Assembly: GCF_049651205.1 (NCBI RefSeq)
Contig: NZ_JBASBR010000004.1
Span: 124,001 to 188,000, forward strand
Reading direction: 5' to 3'
DNA: 64,000 nt
DNA from: Castellaniella sp049651205
GTDB lineage: Bacteria > Pseudomonadota > Gammaproteobacteria > Burkholderiales > Burkholderiaceae_B
Made by a program: the position numbers and the translations under genes. The notes below the pieces were generated by a model that was given only the letters and a program-made list of their open reading frames with translations, had not been told where the DNA came from and ran no database searches. The first letter of the stretch is position 1; each line of letters begins with the position of its first letter. This document shows positions 17,288 to 27,963 of this stretch, one piece after another.

Positions 17288-17317
17288 GGCAAAAGGCCCA
17301 AACACGGGCCTTTTGCC
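17288..17317 (-). terminator. Perfect 12-bp hairpin between pstS and pstC
   Basis: GGCAAAAGGCCC and GGGCCTTTTGCC pair without mismatch around a 6-base loop, starting 19 bases after the pstS stop codon. On the mRNA strand no U-run follows. It is therefore better read as a 3' stabiliser or partial attenuator giving excess PstS over PstCAB, a common solution for binding-protein operons. Confidence 0.65.
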
Positions 17318-17336
17318 AACCAACACTACTTACCGC

Positions 17337-18383
17337 TTATTTCCAGACAGCTGCGCCGTCCTTGCCATGAATGTCTTGCACCCACATGGCGCGAATCGAC
17401 TTTGTAACCACATCCGGCAGGGGGACGTAATCGAGTTCGCGGGCCATGTCGGCACCTTCACGCCAGGCCCAGTCGAAGAAGGCCAGCACTTCGTGTGCCT
17501 GCTTTGGGTTTTCCTGTGTGCGGGCCATCAAAATGAACGTGGCTGCCGTGACAGGCCAGGAATCAGCACCCGGCTCGTTATTGAGGATCACACCCATACC
17601 CGGCGCAGAAGCCCAATCGGCATGCTCTGCCGCAGCGGCAAACGCTTTTTGCGAAGGCTGTACAAACTGACCGTCACGGTTTTGCAGCTGTGTCCAGGCC
17701 AAACCATTTTGATGCGCATAGGCGTACTCGACATACCCGATGGAGTTGCCGATCTGGCGCACATAGGCTGCAACACCTTCGTTACCCTTGCCACCCTGGC
17801 CAGTGGGCCATTTCACAGACTTGCCAACACCCACGGTGTTTTTCCAATCGCCAGAGACCTGGGCCAGATAGTGCGTCCAGCCGAAGGTTGTGCCCGAACC
17901 ATCCGCACGGTGCACCACCACAATGCTGTTGGAAGGTAATTTCACATCCGGATTGATCGAGGCAATGGCGGGATCATCCCACTTCTTGATCTTACCCAGG
18001 AAGATGTCTGCCACGATAGGGCCTGTCAGCTTGAGCTTACCCGGTTCGATCCCTTTGATATTGACCACCGGCACGGTACCCCCGACCACTGCCGGAAACT
18101 GGACCAGCTCGTGTTTTTTCAGGGCATCGGGTTTCATGGGATCGTCTGAAGCACCAAAATCAACCGTTTTGGCGATAATTTGCTGTTGCCCACCACCCGA
18201 GCCGATCGACTGGTAGTTGACTCGATTACCAGTGACTTCGTGATATTTTGCAGCCCACTTGGCATAAATGGGATAAGGGAAGGATGCCCCTGCGCCTGTA
18301 ATGTCAGCGGCCATGGCAGGTGAGCCCGCGGCAGCAGCCAGCAGGCAGCCTGTTGCACATTGAACCAACAAACGTTTTAGCAT
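17337..18383 (-). CDS. pstS: Phosphate ABC transporter substrate-binding protein
   Basis: Periplasmic phosphate-binding protein, 348 residues including a signal peptide of about 25 residues cleaved after AMA. The mature protein begins with ITGAGASFPYPIY, the usual PstS start that lines the phosphate site. SIGSGGGQQQ, DFGASDDP and HRADGSGTT carry the other phosphate ligands. It is the promoter-proximal gene of the operon, preceded by a clear Pho box, so it should be induced by phosphate starvation through PhoB, whose gene is not in this window. Confidence 0.98.
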   Translation of the reverse strand: MLKRLLVQCATGCLLAAAAGSPAMAADITGAGASFPYPIYAKWAAKYHEVTGNRVNYQSIGSGGGQQQIIAKTVDFGASDDPMKPDALKKHELVQFPAVVGGTVPVVNIKGIEPGKLKLTGPIVADIFLGKIKKWDDPAIASINPDVKLPSNSIVVVHRADGSGTTFGWTHYLAQVSGDWKNTVGVGKSVKWPTGQGGKGNEGVAAYVRQIGNSIGYVEYAYAHQNGLAWTQLQNRDGQFVQPSQKAFAAAAEHADWASAPGMGVILNNEPGADSWPVTAATFILMARTQENPKQAHEVLAFFDWAWREGADMARELDYVPLPDVVTKSIRAMWVQDIHGKDGAAVWK

Positions 18384-18441
18384 GTAGAAGACCTTGTATC
18401 GTTAATTGAAGGTGACGCGTCTGCTTGTGCGTCAGAACAGC

Positions 18442-18475
18442 ATCTTAAAGACCTTGCATGACAGTTTGATGACAA
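18442..18475 (-). promoter_or_regulatory. Pho box and -10 element of the pstSCAB promoter
   Basis: On the minus strand two direct repeats TTGTCAT and CTGTCAT, 11 bases apart, match the PhoB consensus almost fully (18457-18475). TAAGAT at 18442-18447 lies 9-10 bases further on, the usual distance for a promoter in which the Pho box replaces the -35 element. The pstS ATG follows 58 bases after the -10. Confidence 0.85.
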
Positions 18476-18503
18476 CAAAAGCCAGGACGTCACCTGCGAA
18501 GCA

Positions 18504-20573
18504 CTACCCCAGCCGGGCCATCAAGTGCTGGTGCAAATTGACCGGCACCCGGCGGTTGCGCACACGCTGGTAGCGGCCATCCGGCTGTGCCGCCCAGGCC
18601 AACTGGTTATCACGCCAGGCAAAGGTAAAGGCTTCGTCAATGACACGCCGCCGTAAGGTTTTGTCCAGCACCGGCACCGCCAGCTCGACGCGCCGCAAAA
18701 AATTGCGATCCATCCAGTCGGCTGACGATAAATACAGGGGTTCAGCGCCATCCTGATAAAAATAAAAGACTCGCGAGTGTTCGAGGAAGCGTCCGATGAT
18801 GGAGCGCACCCGGATGTGTTCTGACAAACCGGGCACCCCAGCCTGCAAGGCACAGGCGCCACGCACAATCAGATCTATGCGCACCCCTGCCTGGCTGGCC
18901 TCGTAAAGGGCCTGGATGACGGTGGGCTCCAGCAGCGAATTCATCTTCGCGCGAATCCGGGCACGCTTGCCTGCCTGGGCAAACGCCGTTTCGGAGTGGA
19001 TCAGCTCGAGCACAGTATCGTGCAGCGTAAAAGGTGACTGCAACAGAAGCTTGAGTTCGCGTCGCGCCCCCAGCCCCGTCAGCAAGGAAAACACCTGATC
19101 CATGTCCTCGCAAATCGCCTGGTTGGCAGTCAGCAGCCCAAAATCAGTGTATAGCTTGGCGGTTCGGGGATGATAGTTGCCTGTGCCCAGATGCCCATAG
19201 CGCCGGATCCGGCCTTCTTCTCGACGCAGAACCAACGCCATCTTGGCGTGCGTCTTGTGCCCCACCACCCCGTAGCTGACATGGGCGCCGACTTCTTCGA
19301 GGCGTGCAGCCCAGTTGATATTGGTTTGTTCATCAAAACGGGCCATGAGCTCGACCACCACGGTGACTTCCTTGCCTGCCCGCGCGGCGGACAGCAGCAA
19401 GCTCATGAGCTCGGAGTCTTCGCCAGTGCGATAAATGGTTTGCTTGATTGCCACCACTTGGGGGTCCACCGCCGCAGCACGCAGAAACATCAGCACCGGC
19501 TGAAACGATTGATAGGGGTGATGAAGGAGGTGATCGCGCTCGGCCAATGCCGCAAACATGGCCTCCGGGCGTTCGAGATCGCCATCAAAGGGAGCCGGGA
19601 TGCGGGGCCTGAACACCGGGTATTCGAGATCCGGACGATTGGCCCGCGTGCACAACTGCATCAGGCGCGAGAGGTTGACAGGCCCATTGACGCGATACGT
19701 ATCGGCGATGCCCAGGTTGAACTCTCTTTGCAGAAACAGTTCGAGATCCGGCGGCATCGCATGGGCAATTTCAAGACGCACAGAGGCACCAAAATTGCGC
19801 TGCGAGAGCTCGCCTTGCAGCGCCAGACGCAGATTGGTAATTTCTTCTTCGTCGACGAAGAGGTCGCTGTTGCGCGTGACGCGCCACTGATAACAACCCT
19901 GAACGTCCATGCCCGGGAAAAGATCACCCACAAATGCATTGATCAAGGTGGTGAGCAGCATGAAACCATCAGAAATCCCGGAGATCTCGGAGGGTACCTT
20001 GATCATGCGCGGCAACGCCCGCGGCGCCTGAACAATGGCGATATGCCCTTCGCGCCCAAACGCGTCCTCGCCGCTCAGGGACACAATGAAGTTCAGGCTT
20101 TTGTTATAGACGCGTGGAAACGGATGGGCTGGATCCAGGCCAATAGGTGTCAGCAATGGCTGCACATCGCGCAGGAAAACGCCATAGGCCCATTCGCGCT
20201 GCAGATCCGTCCAGCCGGTGGAATACACCAACCCCACCCCGCACTCCATCAACTTGGGCATCACCTCACCGGTCAGCAAGCGATTTTGGCGGTCGACCAG
20301 GGTATGGGCTGCCCGTTGCACGCGTTCGAAGGCTCCGGCGGGCGTGAGCCCATCGACGCCGGTCAGTTCGGGGGTTTGCCGCTGCTGCTCTTTGAGGCTG
20401 GCCATCCGGATTTCGAAAAATTCATCCAGATTTGACCCCACGATACACAGATACCGCAGCCGCTCCAGTGGCGGTACGTCCGGGCGCTCTGCCATGGACA
20501 GCACGCGTTCGTTGAATTTGAGAACGGAAAGCTCACGATTGAGCAAAGGTGGCGGGGTCTGTACGCCGTGCAT
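18504..20573 (-). CDS. ppk: Polyphosphate kinase 1
   Basis: Makes inorganic polyphosphate reversibly from ATP, through a phospho-histidine. I chose the ATG at 20573 (689 residues), which has GGAG 8 bases upstream and opens with the PPK1-typical LLNRELSVLKFNERV. A longer in-frame reading to 20708 would overlap ppx. The N-terminal domain contains GSNLDEFFEIRMA. The two catalytic-domain histidine motifs are KTHAKM (the phospho-acceptor) and RYGHLGTGNYH, followed by LYTDFGLLT. It is divergent from ppx and ends 120 bases upstream of pstS, on the same strand. Polyphosphate storage and phosphate uptake are thus side by side. Confidence 0.96.
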   Translation of the reverse strand: MHGVQTPPPLLNRELSVLKFNERVLSMAERPDVPPLERLRYLCIVGSNLDEFFEIRMASLKEQQRQTPELTGVDGLTPAGAFERVQRAAHTLVDRQNRLLTGEVMPKLMECGVGLVYSTGWTDLQREWAYGVFLRDVQPLLTPIGLDPAHPFPRVYNKSLNFIVSLSGEDAFGREGHIAIVQAPRALPRMIKVPSEISGISDGFMLLTTLINAFVGDLFPGMDVQGCYQWRVTRNSDLFVDEEEITNLRLALQGELSQRNFGASVRLEIAHAMPPDLELFLQREFNLGIADTYRVNGPVNLSRLMQLCTRANRPDLEYPVFRPRIPAPFDGDLERPEAMFAALAERDHLLHHPYQSFQPVLMFLRAAAVDPQVVAIKQTIYRTGEDSELMSLLLSAARAGKEVTVVVELMARFDEQTNINWAARLEEVGAHVSYGVVGHKTHAKMALVLRREEGRIRRYGHLGTGNYHPRTAKLYTDFGLLTANQAICEDMDQVFSLLTGLGARRELKLLLQSPFTLHDTVLELIHSETAFAQAGKRARIRAKMNSLLEPTVIQALYEASQAGVRIDLIVRGACALQAGVPGLSEHIRVRSIIGRFLEHSRVFYFYQDGAEPLYLSSADWMDRNFLRRVELAVPVLDKTLRRRVIDEAFTFAWRDNQLAWAAQPDGRYQRVRNRRVPVNLHQHLMARLG

Positions 20574-20608
20574 GAGGGGGACTCCAAAGCCTGTCATGTG
20601 CAGACCAC

Positions 20609-20614
20609 TATAAT
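20609..20614 (+). promoter_or_regulatory. TATAAT between divergent ppk and ppx
   Basis: A perfect -10 hexamer lies 29 bases before the ppx start codon. Only 70 bases separate the two start codons, so both promoters must sit here. The -35 for ppx is poor. On the other strand the same stretch reads TATAGT, which could serve ppk. Confidence 0.4.
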
Positions 20615-20643
20615 CGCACAGTGTGACATTCTCAGGTAAGGGC

Positions 20644-22131
20644 ATGGACAACCTTCTGGCTTCCATCGACCTCGGTTCCAATACGTTTCGGCTCTCCATC
20701 GGGCGCATCGTGCGCCACGGGGATTCGGTTCAGTTATATACCGAAGACCGACTGCGCGAACTCGTCGCCCTGGCCAACGGCATGGATGAGCACCAGCGCA
20801 TCACGCCAGAGACCGTGGCACAGGCCATCGCCGCACTCAAGCGATTCGGCGAGCGGCTGCAGGGGTTTTCTCCCGCCAACGTCCGCGCAGTCGCCACCAA
20901 CACGTTTCGCGTGGCACGCAATGCCGCCGAGATCCTGCCCGCAGCCGAACAGGCACTCGGCTTTCCGATCGAGGTGATTTCCGGCCAAGAAGAAGCCCGC
21001 CTGATCTACCTCGGCGTCATCCAGGATCTACCTCCAACAGAGCACCGCCGGCTGGTCATCGATATCGGCGGGGGCTCCACTGAATTCATCATTGGCAAAG
21101 GGCATACTCCCCTGCAACTGGCCTCCCTGCAGTTGGGCTGCACCACCTGGACACGACGTTTTTTTGGCACCGGACACATCACTCGCACACGCATGCAGCG
21201 CGCCATCGTGGCCGCCCGCAGTGTCCTCGAAGGCATTGCGCGGCCTTACCGCCTGATGGGCTGGGATGAAGCGTATGGCTCGTCTGGCACAGCCAAAGGT
21301 TTACTGGCGGTTCTGCTTGAAAACGGCTTCAGCCAGCAGGGCATCACGCTGGAGGGCATGGAGAAACTCAGTCAGGCACTGATCCAGGCCGGCGAAGTCC
21401 GGCTCCAGGATTGGGCAGGCCTTAAAGCCGAACGCGCACCCGTGCTGGCCGGAGGGCTGGCGATCATGATCGCCAGCTTCCAGGAACTCGGTATCACGCA
21501 GATGGATGCCGGCGATGGTGCCCTGCGTGTGGGGGTACTGCACGATCTGCTGGGCCGCGATCTCCATCAGGATCAGCGTGACGCCACAGTCAGGCAAATG
21601 AGCCACCGCTATCAGGTGGATGGCAGTCAGGCAGAGGCAGTTCGACAAATGGCTCTGGCGCTATTTGACCAGCTGCAGCTGGATGACACACAGCCGCAGA
21701 TCATCGAGCAGCGCAAGGCGCTAGGCTGGACTGCACAACTGCATGAGATCGGCCTGGCTATTGCCCGTAACGATTACCACAAGCACGGCGCGTATATTTT
21801 GCAGCACGCCGACATGCCGGGCTTTTCGCATGATGACCAACAACAATTGGCCTTTTTGGCCCTGGGCCAGCATGGCCGGTTGGCCAAGGTGCGCCACTTC
21901 GAGCCCACGCGTATTCAGTGGCTAACCCTGTTCTGCCTGCGTCTGGCTGTCCTGGTATTGCGTCGCCGTGAACCTCTCGAAACCCTGCCCTTCAAGATGC
22001 AGGCGCTGGAGCAGGCCTTGCATCTGAGGGTTGATGAAGGCTGGCTGGACAAGCACCCACTGAGCGGCTTCCTGCTCAAGGGCGAAATCGAAGTCTGGCG
22101 CAAAGCAGGGTTTACGCTTGACGTTGTGTAA
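20644..22131 (+). CDS. ppx: Exopolyphosphatase (Ppx/GppA family)
   Basis: Releases phosphate from the ends of polyphosphate; related proteins hydrolyse pppGpp. The 495-residue protein has the actin-like ATPase fold: phosphate-1 motif SIDLGSNTFRL near the N terminus and phosphate-2 motif DIGGGSTEF at about residue 140. The C-terminal third has the HD-type helical domain, with HEIG and a KHGAYIL segment. The ATG at 20644 has AGGTAAGG just upstream; a GTG at 20623 is less likely. The ppk/ppx pairing supports exopolyphosphatase rather than a pure GppA role. Confidence 0.93.
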   Translation: MDNLLASIDLGSNTFRLSIGRIVRHGDSVQLYTEDRLRELVALANGMDEHQRITPETVAQAIAALKRFGERLQGFSPANVRAVATNTFRVARNAAEILPAAEQALGFPIEVISGQEEARLIYLGVIQDLPPTEHRRLVIDIGGGSTEFIIGKGHTPLQLASLQLGCTTWTRRFFGTGHITRTRMQRAIVAARSVLEGIARPYRLMGWDEAYGSSGTAKGLLAVLLENGFSQQGITLEGMEKLSQALIQAGEVRLQDWAGLKAERAPVLAGGLAIMIASFQELGITQMDAGDGALRVGVLHDLLGRDLHQDQRDATVRQMSHRYQVDGSQAEAVRQMALALFDQLQLDDTQPQIIEQRKALGWTAQLHEIGLAIARNDYHKHGAYILQHADMPGFSHDDQQQLAFLALGQHGRLAKVRHFEPTRIQWLTLFCLRLAVLVLRRREPLETLPFKMQALEQALHLRVDEGWLDKHPLSGFLLKGEIEVWRKAGFTLDVV

Positions 22132-22197
22132 TCATCAGGCAAAGACAATCGCCGGAGATCCCGCGTTCAAGGGGCGTTCAAAGCCCTGACACACCGG

Positions 22198-23052
22198 CTA
22201 ACACAAACCAAAATGACGCCGATAGCGGGCATCCAGCCATTGCAGATCCAGCAGGATCGGAAAATCCGCGGTACTGAAATCGGGATCCCAGGCTGGTGCG
22301 CCGCAAATGGTGGCGCCTACCTTTAGATATCCCTTGATAAGGGGCGGAACGCGGGCCGGTTGGGTTTGGCACAAAGCTGTCAGGGGATAAGGATGCAAAG
22401 GCTTGATCTGTGGCACATCTGGCCGGCGTGCCATCAAAGCCTGTGCCTGGCGCCAGACCTCAGAGGCAACCACACCATCGTCGCGCACACTGACACTGGC
22501 ACAGCCCAGCATATAGCGGTAGCCCCCCTGCACCATCACCTGCGCCAGCGCCGTCCATAACAGCATGATGGCTGTCCCGTGGCGATACTCGGCATCAATG
22601 CACGAACGTCCGACTTCGACCAGCAGCGAGCGCTCGGCCTGCAAGGGTGCCAGGTTGAATTCTGACTCAGAGTAATAACGGCCTGCCTGCCTAGCCGCTT
22701 CAGGGGTTAGCAGACGATATGTTCCCACCACCCGATTACTGCGAGTATCGCGCACCATAAAGTGAATGCACCAGGGATCAAACTCGTCGACATCGCGGTC
22801 GCCTACCGCCTGAGGAAAATGCACACCCAAATCTTCGGTAAACACTCGAAATCGCAAACGTTGCAAATCGTGTAATTGTTCGGGGGTGCGCGCAATGCTG
22901 AGCGACAGCCCCGCGGCCTCAACGCCTGGCCAGTTGATATGCTGCATGGGCACTGGAGGCGGCAAGCCGTAAGGCCCGGCTACGTGGCCGGGCAAGGGCG
23001 CGCAATCGGGCGGGACCGACTGCCGTAAAACCAAAAGTGCGTTATGGGCCAT
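22198..23052 (-). CDS. OlsB-like GNAT-superfamily N-acyltransferase
   Basis: A 284-residue protein of the GNAT fold, in the subgroup that includes ornithine N-acyltransferase OlsB and related hemolysin-like acyltransferases. Recognisable parts are RFRVFTEDLG, the DEFDPWCIHFMV strand, RVVGTYRLL, YYSESEFNL and EVGRSCID, followed by a catalytic-core helix. The last 60 residues carry KGYLKVGA and a C-terminal DARYRRHFG. Lyso-ornithine lipid or another N-acylated amine is a possible product, but no OlsA-like acyltransferase is adjacent. It lies 5 bases after glmM on the same strand, so it is probably the last gene of the rlmE-ftsH-folP-glmM transcript. Confidence 0.8.
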   Translation of the reverse strand: MAHNALLVLRQSVPPDCAPLPGHVAGPYGLPPPVPMQHINWPGVEAAGLSLSIARTPEQLHDLQRLRFRVFTEDLGVHFPQAVGDRDVDEFDPWCIHFMVRDTRSNRVVGTYRLLTPEAARQAGRYYSESEFNLAPLQAERSLLVEVGRSCIDAEYRHGTAIMLLWTALAQVMVQGGYRYMLGCASVSVRDDGVVASEVWRQAQALMARRPDVPQIKPLHPYPLTALCQTQPARVPPLIKGYLKVGATICGAPAWDPDFSTADFPILLDLQWLDARYRRHFGLC

Positions 23053-23057
23053 AACAA

Positions 23058-24398
23058 TCAGCTGAGTTTGACAGCCACCAACTGACGCACGCCTTCTTCA
23101 GCCAGCGCAGGGTCGTCGGCTTCTACCATCAAACGTAATTTGGGCTCGGTGCCCGAGGCTCGAATTAAAACGCGGCCGTGTTCTCCCAAAGACTGCTGCA
23201 CTGCAGTGGATGCCGCCTGCAACCCCGCATGGGTTTTCCAGTTGACGCCCGGTGCAAGGGGAACATTGACCATTTTTTGCGTATACAGCGTGAGATCAGC
23301 GACCAGCGCAGACAAGGTGCTTGCCGCTCGTTGCATGGCCGCCAATACCTGCAGCGCAGCCACAATGCCATCACCCGTGGTGTGCAGATCCAGACACAAT
23401 AAATGCCCGGAGCTCTCGCCACCATACAGCCATCCGTGCTCGCGCAGGCGCTCAAGGACGTAACGGTCGCCCACCTGTGCGCGCTCGAAGGGGATGCCAA
23501 GTTCTTTAAGGCGGCGCTCAAGACCAAAGTTGGTCATGAGTGTACCCACGACACCGTCGATGGGATGAATTTTAGCCCGATCGCACACAATGGCATAGAG
23601 CAGCTCGTCGCCATTAAACAAACGCCCGGTATTGTCAACCATCTGCAGCCGGTCGGCATCACCATCCAGCGCGATACCGAGATCGGCCCCCTGGGCGGCG
23701 ACAGCCGCGGCCAGGGTTTCCGGATGTGTGGCGCCCACGTTTTCGTTGATATTGAAGCCATCGGGCTCGCAACCGATGACGCTGACATCAGCCCCAAGCT
23801 CGCGAAACACATGGGGCGCAATGTGATAAGCCGCACCGTTAGCAGCATCTACCACAATTTTCAACCCTTGAAGATCCAGCTCGTTAGGATAGGTGCTTTT
23901 GCAAAATTCGATATAACGCCCGGCGGCGTCGTTGATGCGCCGGGCACGCCCCAGACCGGCAGAATCTGCACAACCTACGGGCTGCTCGAGCATGGCTTCG
24001 ATTTCTGCTTCAGTTTCATCAGGCAACTTGGCACCCGAAGATGAAAAAAACTTGATGCCGTTATCATAATGCGGGTTGTGTGACGCACTGATGACAATGC
24101 CCGCCGCCAGCCGCCAGGCACGCGTGAGGTAAGCCACTGCCGGCGTGGGGATTGGCCCGGCCAGCAGAACATCCACGCCCGCAGCCGACAAGCCGGCTTC
24201 GAGGGCAGACTCAAGCATATAGCCGGAAATCCGGGTGTCCTTGCCAATTACCACGGTGGGTCGGCCTGCGGTCTGCGCATCACGCGCCAACACGCGGCCC
24301 GCAGCGTATCCCAAACGCAGGGCAAACTCGGCATTGATGCGCTCGCCTCCAACAACGCCCCGGACGCCGTCCGTACCGAAATATTTGCGTGCACTCAT
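23058..24398 (-). CDS. glmM: Phosphoglucosamine mutase
   Basis: Interconverts glucosamine-6-phosphate and glucosamine-1-phosphate for UDP-GlcNAc, the precursor of peptidoglycan and lipopolysaccharide. The 446-residue protein starts with the family hallmark KYFGTDGVRG. The phospho-serine is at about 106 in ISASHNPHYDNG, the Mg2+ loop is DGDADR, and the substrate loop is GGESSGH. The ATG at 24398 has AAGGAG 7 bases upstream and overlaps the folP stop by 4 bases (ATGA). The folP-glmM order after ftsH is widespread in proteobacteria. Confidence 0.98.
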   Translation of the reverse strand: MSARKYFGTDGVRGVVGGERINAEFALRLGYAAGRVLARDAQTAGRPTVVIGKDTRISGYMLESALEAGLSAAGVDVLLAGPIPTPAVAYLTRAWRLAAGIVISASHNPHYDNGIKFFSSSGAKLPDETEAEIEAMLEQPVGCADSAGLGRARRINDAAGRYIEFCKSTYPNELDLQGLKIVVDAANGAAYHIAPHVFRELGADVSVIGCEPDGFNINENVGATHPETLAAAVAAQGADLGIALDGDADRLQMVDNTGRLFNGDELLYAIVCDRAKIHPIDGVVGTLMTNFGLERRLKELGIPFERAQVGDRYVLERLREHGWLYGGESSGHLLCLDLHTTGDGIVAALQVLAAMQRAASTLSALVADLTLYTQKMVNVPLAPGVNWKTHAGLQAASTAVQQSLGEHGRVLIRASGTEPKLRLMVEADDPALAEEGVRQLVAVKLS

Positions 24399-25237
24399 GC
24401 ACGAGCTCCTTGTTCTATAGCTGCCCAAACCTGTAAGGCACCCACTGTATCGGCCACATCATGAACACGCAGAATATGCGCACCCCGAGCCGCTGCTGCC
24501 AATGCTGCCGCCACACTGCCCCCCAGACGATCTGGCGCCGGTCGGCCAGTAATCGCGCCAATCATGGATTTACGCGATACGCCGATGAGACTGGGATATT
24601 GCTGCCCCATCACCTGCGGCAACTGATTCAGTAAGGCGTAATTGTGCGCCACTGTCTTGCCAAAGCCAAACCCAGGATCGAGCACGATCCGGTTGGCGCC
24701 TACCCCTGCCGCCAGCAGACGCCGGGCACCGGCCTGAAGATAATCGTGGACCTCGCGAACAACATCTGTATACACGGGATCTTGCTGCATGGTGCGGGGC
24801 TGGCCCTGCATATGCATCAGACACAGCGCACATTGGGTATCCCGCACCGCCTGCACCGCCGCATCGCTGGCAAAACCCGCAATATCGTTGATCATGTCAG
24901 CAGCACCTGACGCAATGGCCGCATGCATCACCTCGGGCTTGCAGGTATCCACCGACAGCGGCACACCGCAGTCGCGCAGGCCCTCAAGTACCGGCAGCAC
25001 GCGCTGCAATTCATCAGGTACAGACACCGCTTGTGCACCAGGGCGCGTGGACTCCCCGCCAATATCCAGGATATCCGCCCCCTCTTGCACCAGCTTGAGC
25101 CCGTGGGCGATGGCCTGATCCGTTTTGAAGTGGGCGTTGCCATCCGAGAAGGAATCCGGGGTGACATTGACAATCCCCATGACCAGCGGGCGTTTCAGCA
25201 CCAGCTGAAAACGCCCGCATTGCAGTGTTGCATGCAT
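24395..25237 (-). CDS. folP: Dihydropteroate synthase
   Basis: Joins p-aminobenzoate to dihydropterin pyrophosphate in folate synthesis; the sulfonamide target. The 280-residue TIM barrel has the two classic signatures: NVTPDSFSDG near residue 25 and LDIGGESTRPGA near 57. The LDPGFGFGKT and GVSRKSM segments with the pterin-site Lys and the phosphate site follow. It lies 17 bases after ftsH and overlaps glmM. Confidence 0.98.
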   Translation of the reverse strand: MHATLQCGRFQLVLKRPLVMGIVNVTPDSFSDGNAHFKTDQAIAHGLKLVQEGADILDIGGESTRPGAQAVSVPDELQRVLPVLEGLRDCGVPLSVDTCKPEVMHAAIASGAADMINDIAGFASDAAVQAVRDTQCALCLMHMQGQPRTMQQDPVYTDVVREVHDYLQAGARRLLAAGVGANRIVLDPGFGFGKTVAHNYALLNQLPQVMGQQYPSLIGVSRKSMIGAITGRPAPDRLGGSVAAALAAAARGAHILRVHDVADTVGALQVWAAIEQGARA

Positions 25238-25254
25238 ACGAGAACCGCTCGATA

Positions 25255-27159
<1,905 letters not shown>

Positions 27160-27292
27160 AACAGATCTCCTGGGTTTTGCTGCTGCCAGCCTGCCGAAGG
27201 GCCTTGCGCCCGATTACAACAAGCTGACAAATCCGTCAATGGTTCATTCTACCTGAATCCGCAAGCCGCCCCATAACCGGCACGGGCGGATA

Positions 27293-27946
27293 TCAGACCA
27301 AATCGTTACGTTTGGCCTTCAGCCCACGTCCAACCAGGAAGGTTTCCGAGGACTCATCGCGAGAAGCCTTGGGCTTGCGCTCGACAACCCGGACAAAGTG
27401 CTGCTTGAATGCCTGCACGATCTGGGAAAATCCACTACCGTGAAACGCCTTGACGATCAGGGCGCCGTCCGGCTTCAGGTGCTGGCTGGAAAATTCGAGG
27501 GCAAGCTCGCATACATGCGCAATCCGCGCAGAATCTGCAGAGGCCACTCCAGACAAGTTGGGGGCCATATCGGAAATTACAAGGTCGACCGCCTGCCCGT
27601 CCAGGCGCTCGTGCAGATCCTGCAACACGGCGTCCTCACGAAAATCTCCCAGCAGAAACTCCACCCCGGCAATGGGCTCCATGGGCAGGAGATCCAGCGC
27701 CAGGATGCGGCCATCGATTTCGCCTGCGCCCGATAACAGGCGCTCTCTGACCACCTGTGACCAACTGCCGGGCGTGGCCCCGAGATCGACCACCACATCA
27801 CCGCGACGCAGCAGCTTTTCTGACTCGAGAATCTCAAGCAATTTGAAGGCAGCCCGGGCCCGATACCCTTTTTGTTGCGCCATTTTGACGTATGGGTCGT
27901 TAATATGACGCTGTACCCAGGCTTTGGAGAATTTTTTCTTGGCCAT
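27293..27946 (-). CDS. rlmE: 23S rRNA (uridine-2'-O)-methyltransferase RlmE (RrmJ/FtsJ)
   Basis: Methylates U2552 in the A loop of 23S rRNA on the 50S subunit. The 217-residue protein has the FtsJ features: a Lys/Arg-rich N terminus, RARAAFKLLEI with the first catalytic Lys, SAM motif VDLGATPGSWSQ, VISDMAPNLSG carrying the catalytic Asp, and a second Lys in VKAFHGSG. The rlmE-ftsH pair is classic. Its ATG is only 17 bases from the start of divergent yhbY. Confidence 0.96.
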   Translation of the reverse strand: MAKKKFSKAWVQRHINDPYVKMAQQKGYRARAAFKLLEILESEKLLRRGDVVVDLGATPGSWSQVVRERLLSGAGEIDGRILALDLLPMEPIAGVEFLLGDFREDAVLQDLHERLDGQAVDLVISDMAPNLSGVASADSARIAHVCELALEFSSQHLKPDGALIVKAFHGSGFSQIVQAFKQHFVRVVERKPKASRDESSETFLVGRGLKAKRNDLV

Positions 27947-27951
27947 TCCCG

Positions 27952-27957
27952 TACAAT
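27952..27957 (+). promoter_or_regulatory. TACAAT -10-like element just before yhbY
   Basis: TACAAT ends 6 bases before the yhbY ATG, so transcription would begin at or next to the start codon. No Shine-Dalgarno sequence is visible. This suggests a leaderless yhbY mRNA. The -35 position lies inside rlmE and is not distinctive. Confidence 0.4.
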
Positions 27958-27963
27958 TCCAGT

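Noticed and set aside
19170..20435. 421-codon open frame opposite ppk
   Set aside because: Antisense shadow; ppk motifs on the other strand are complete.
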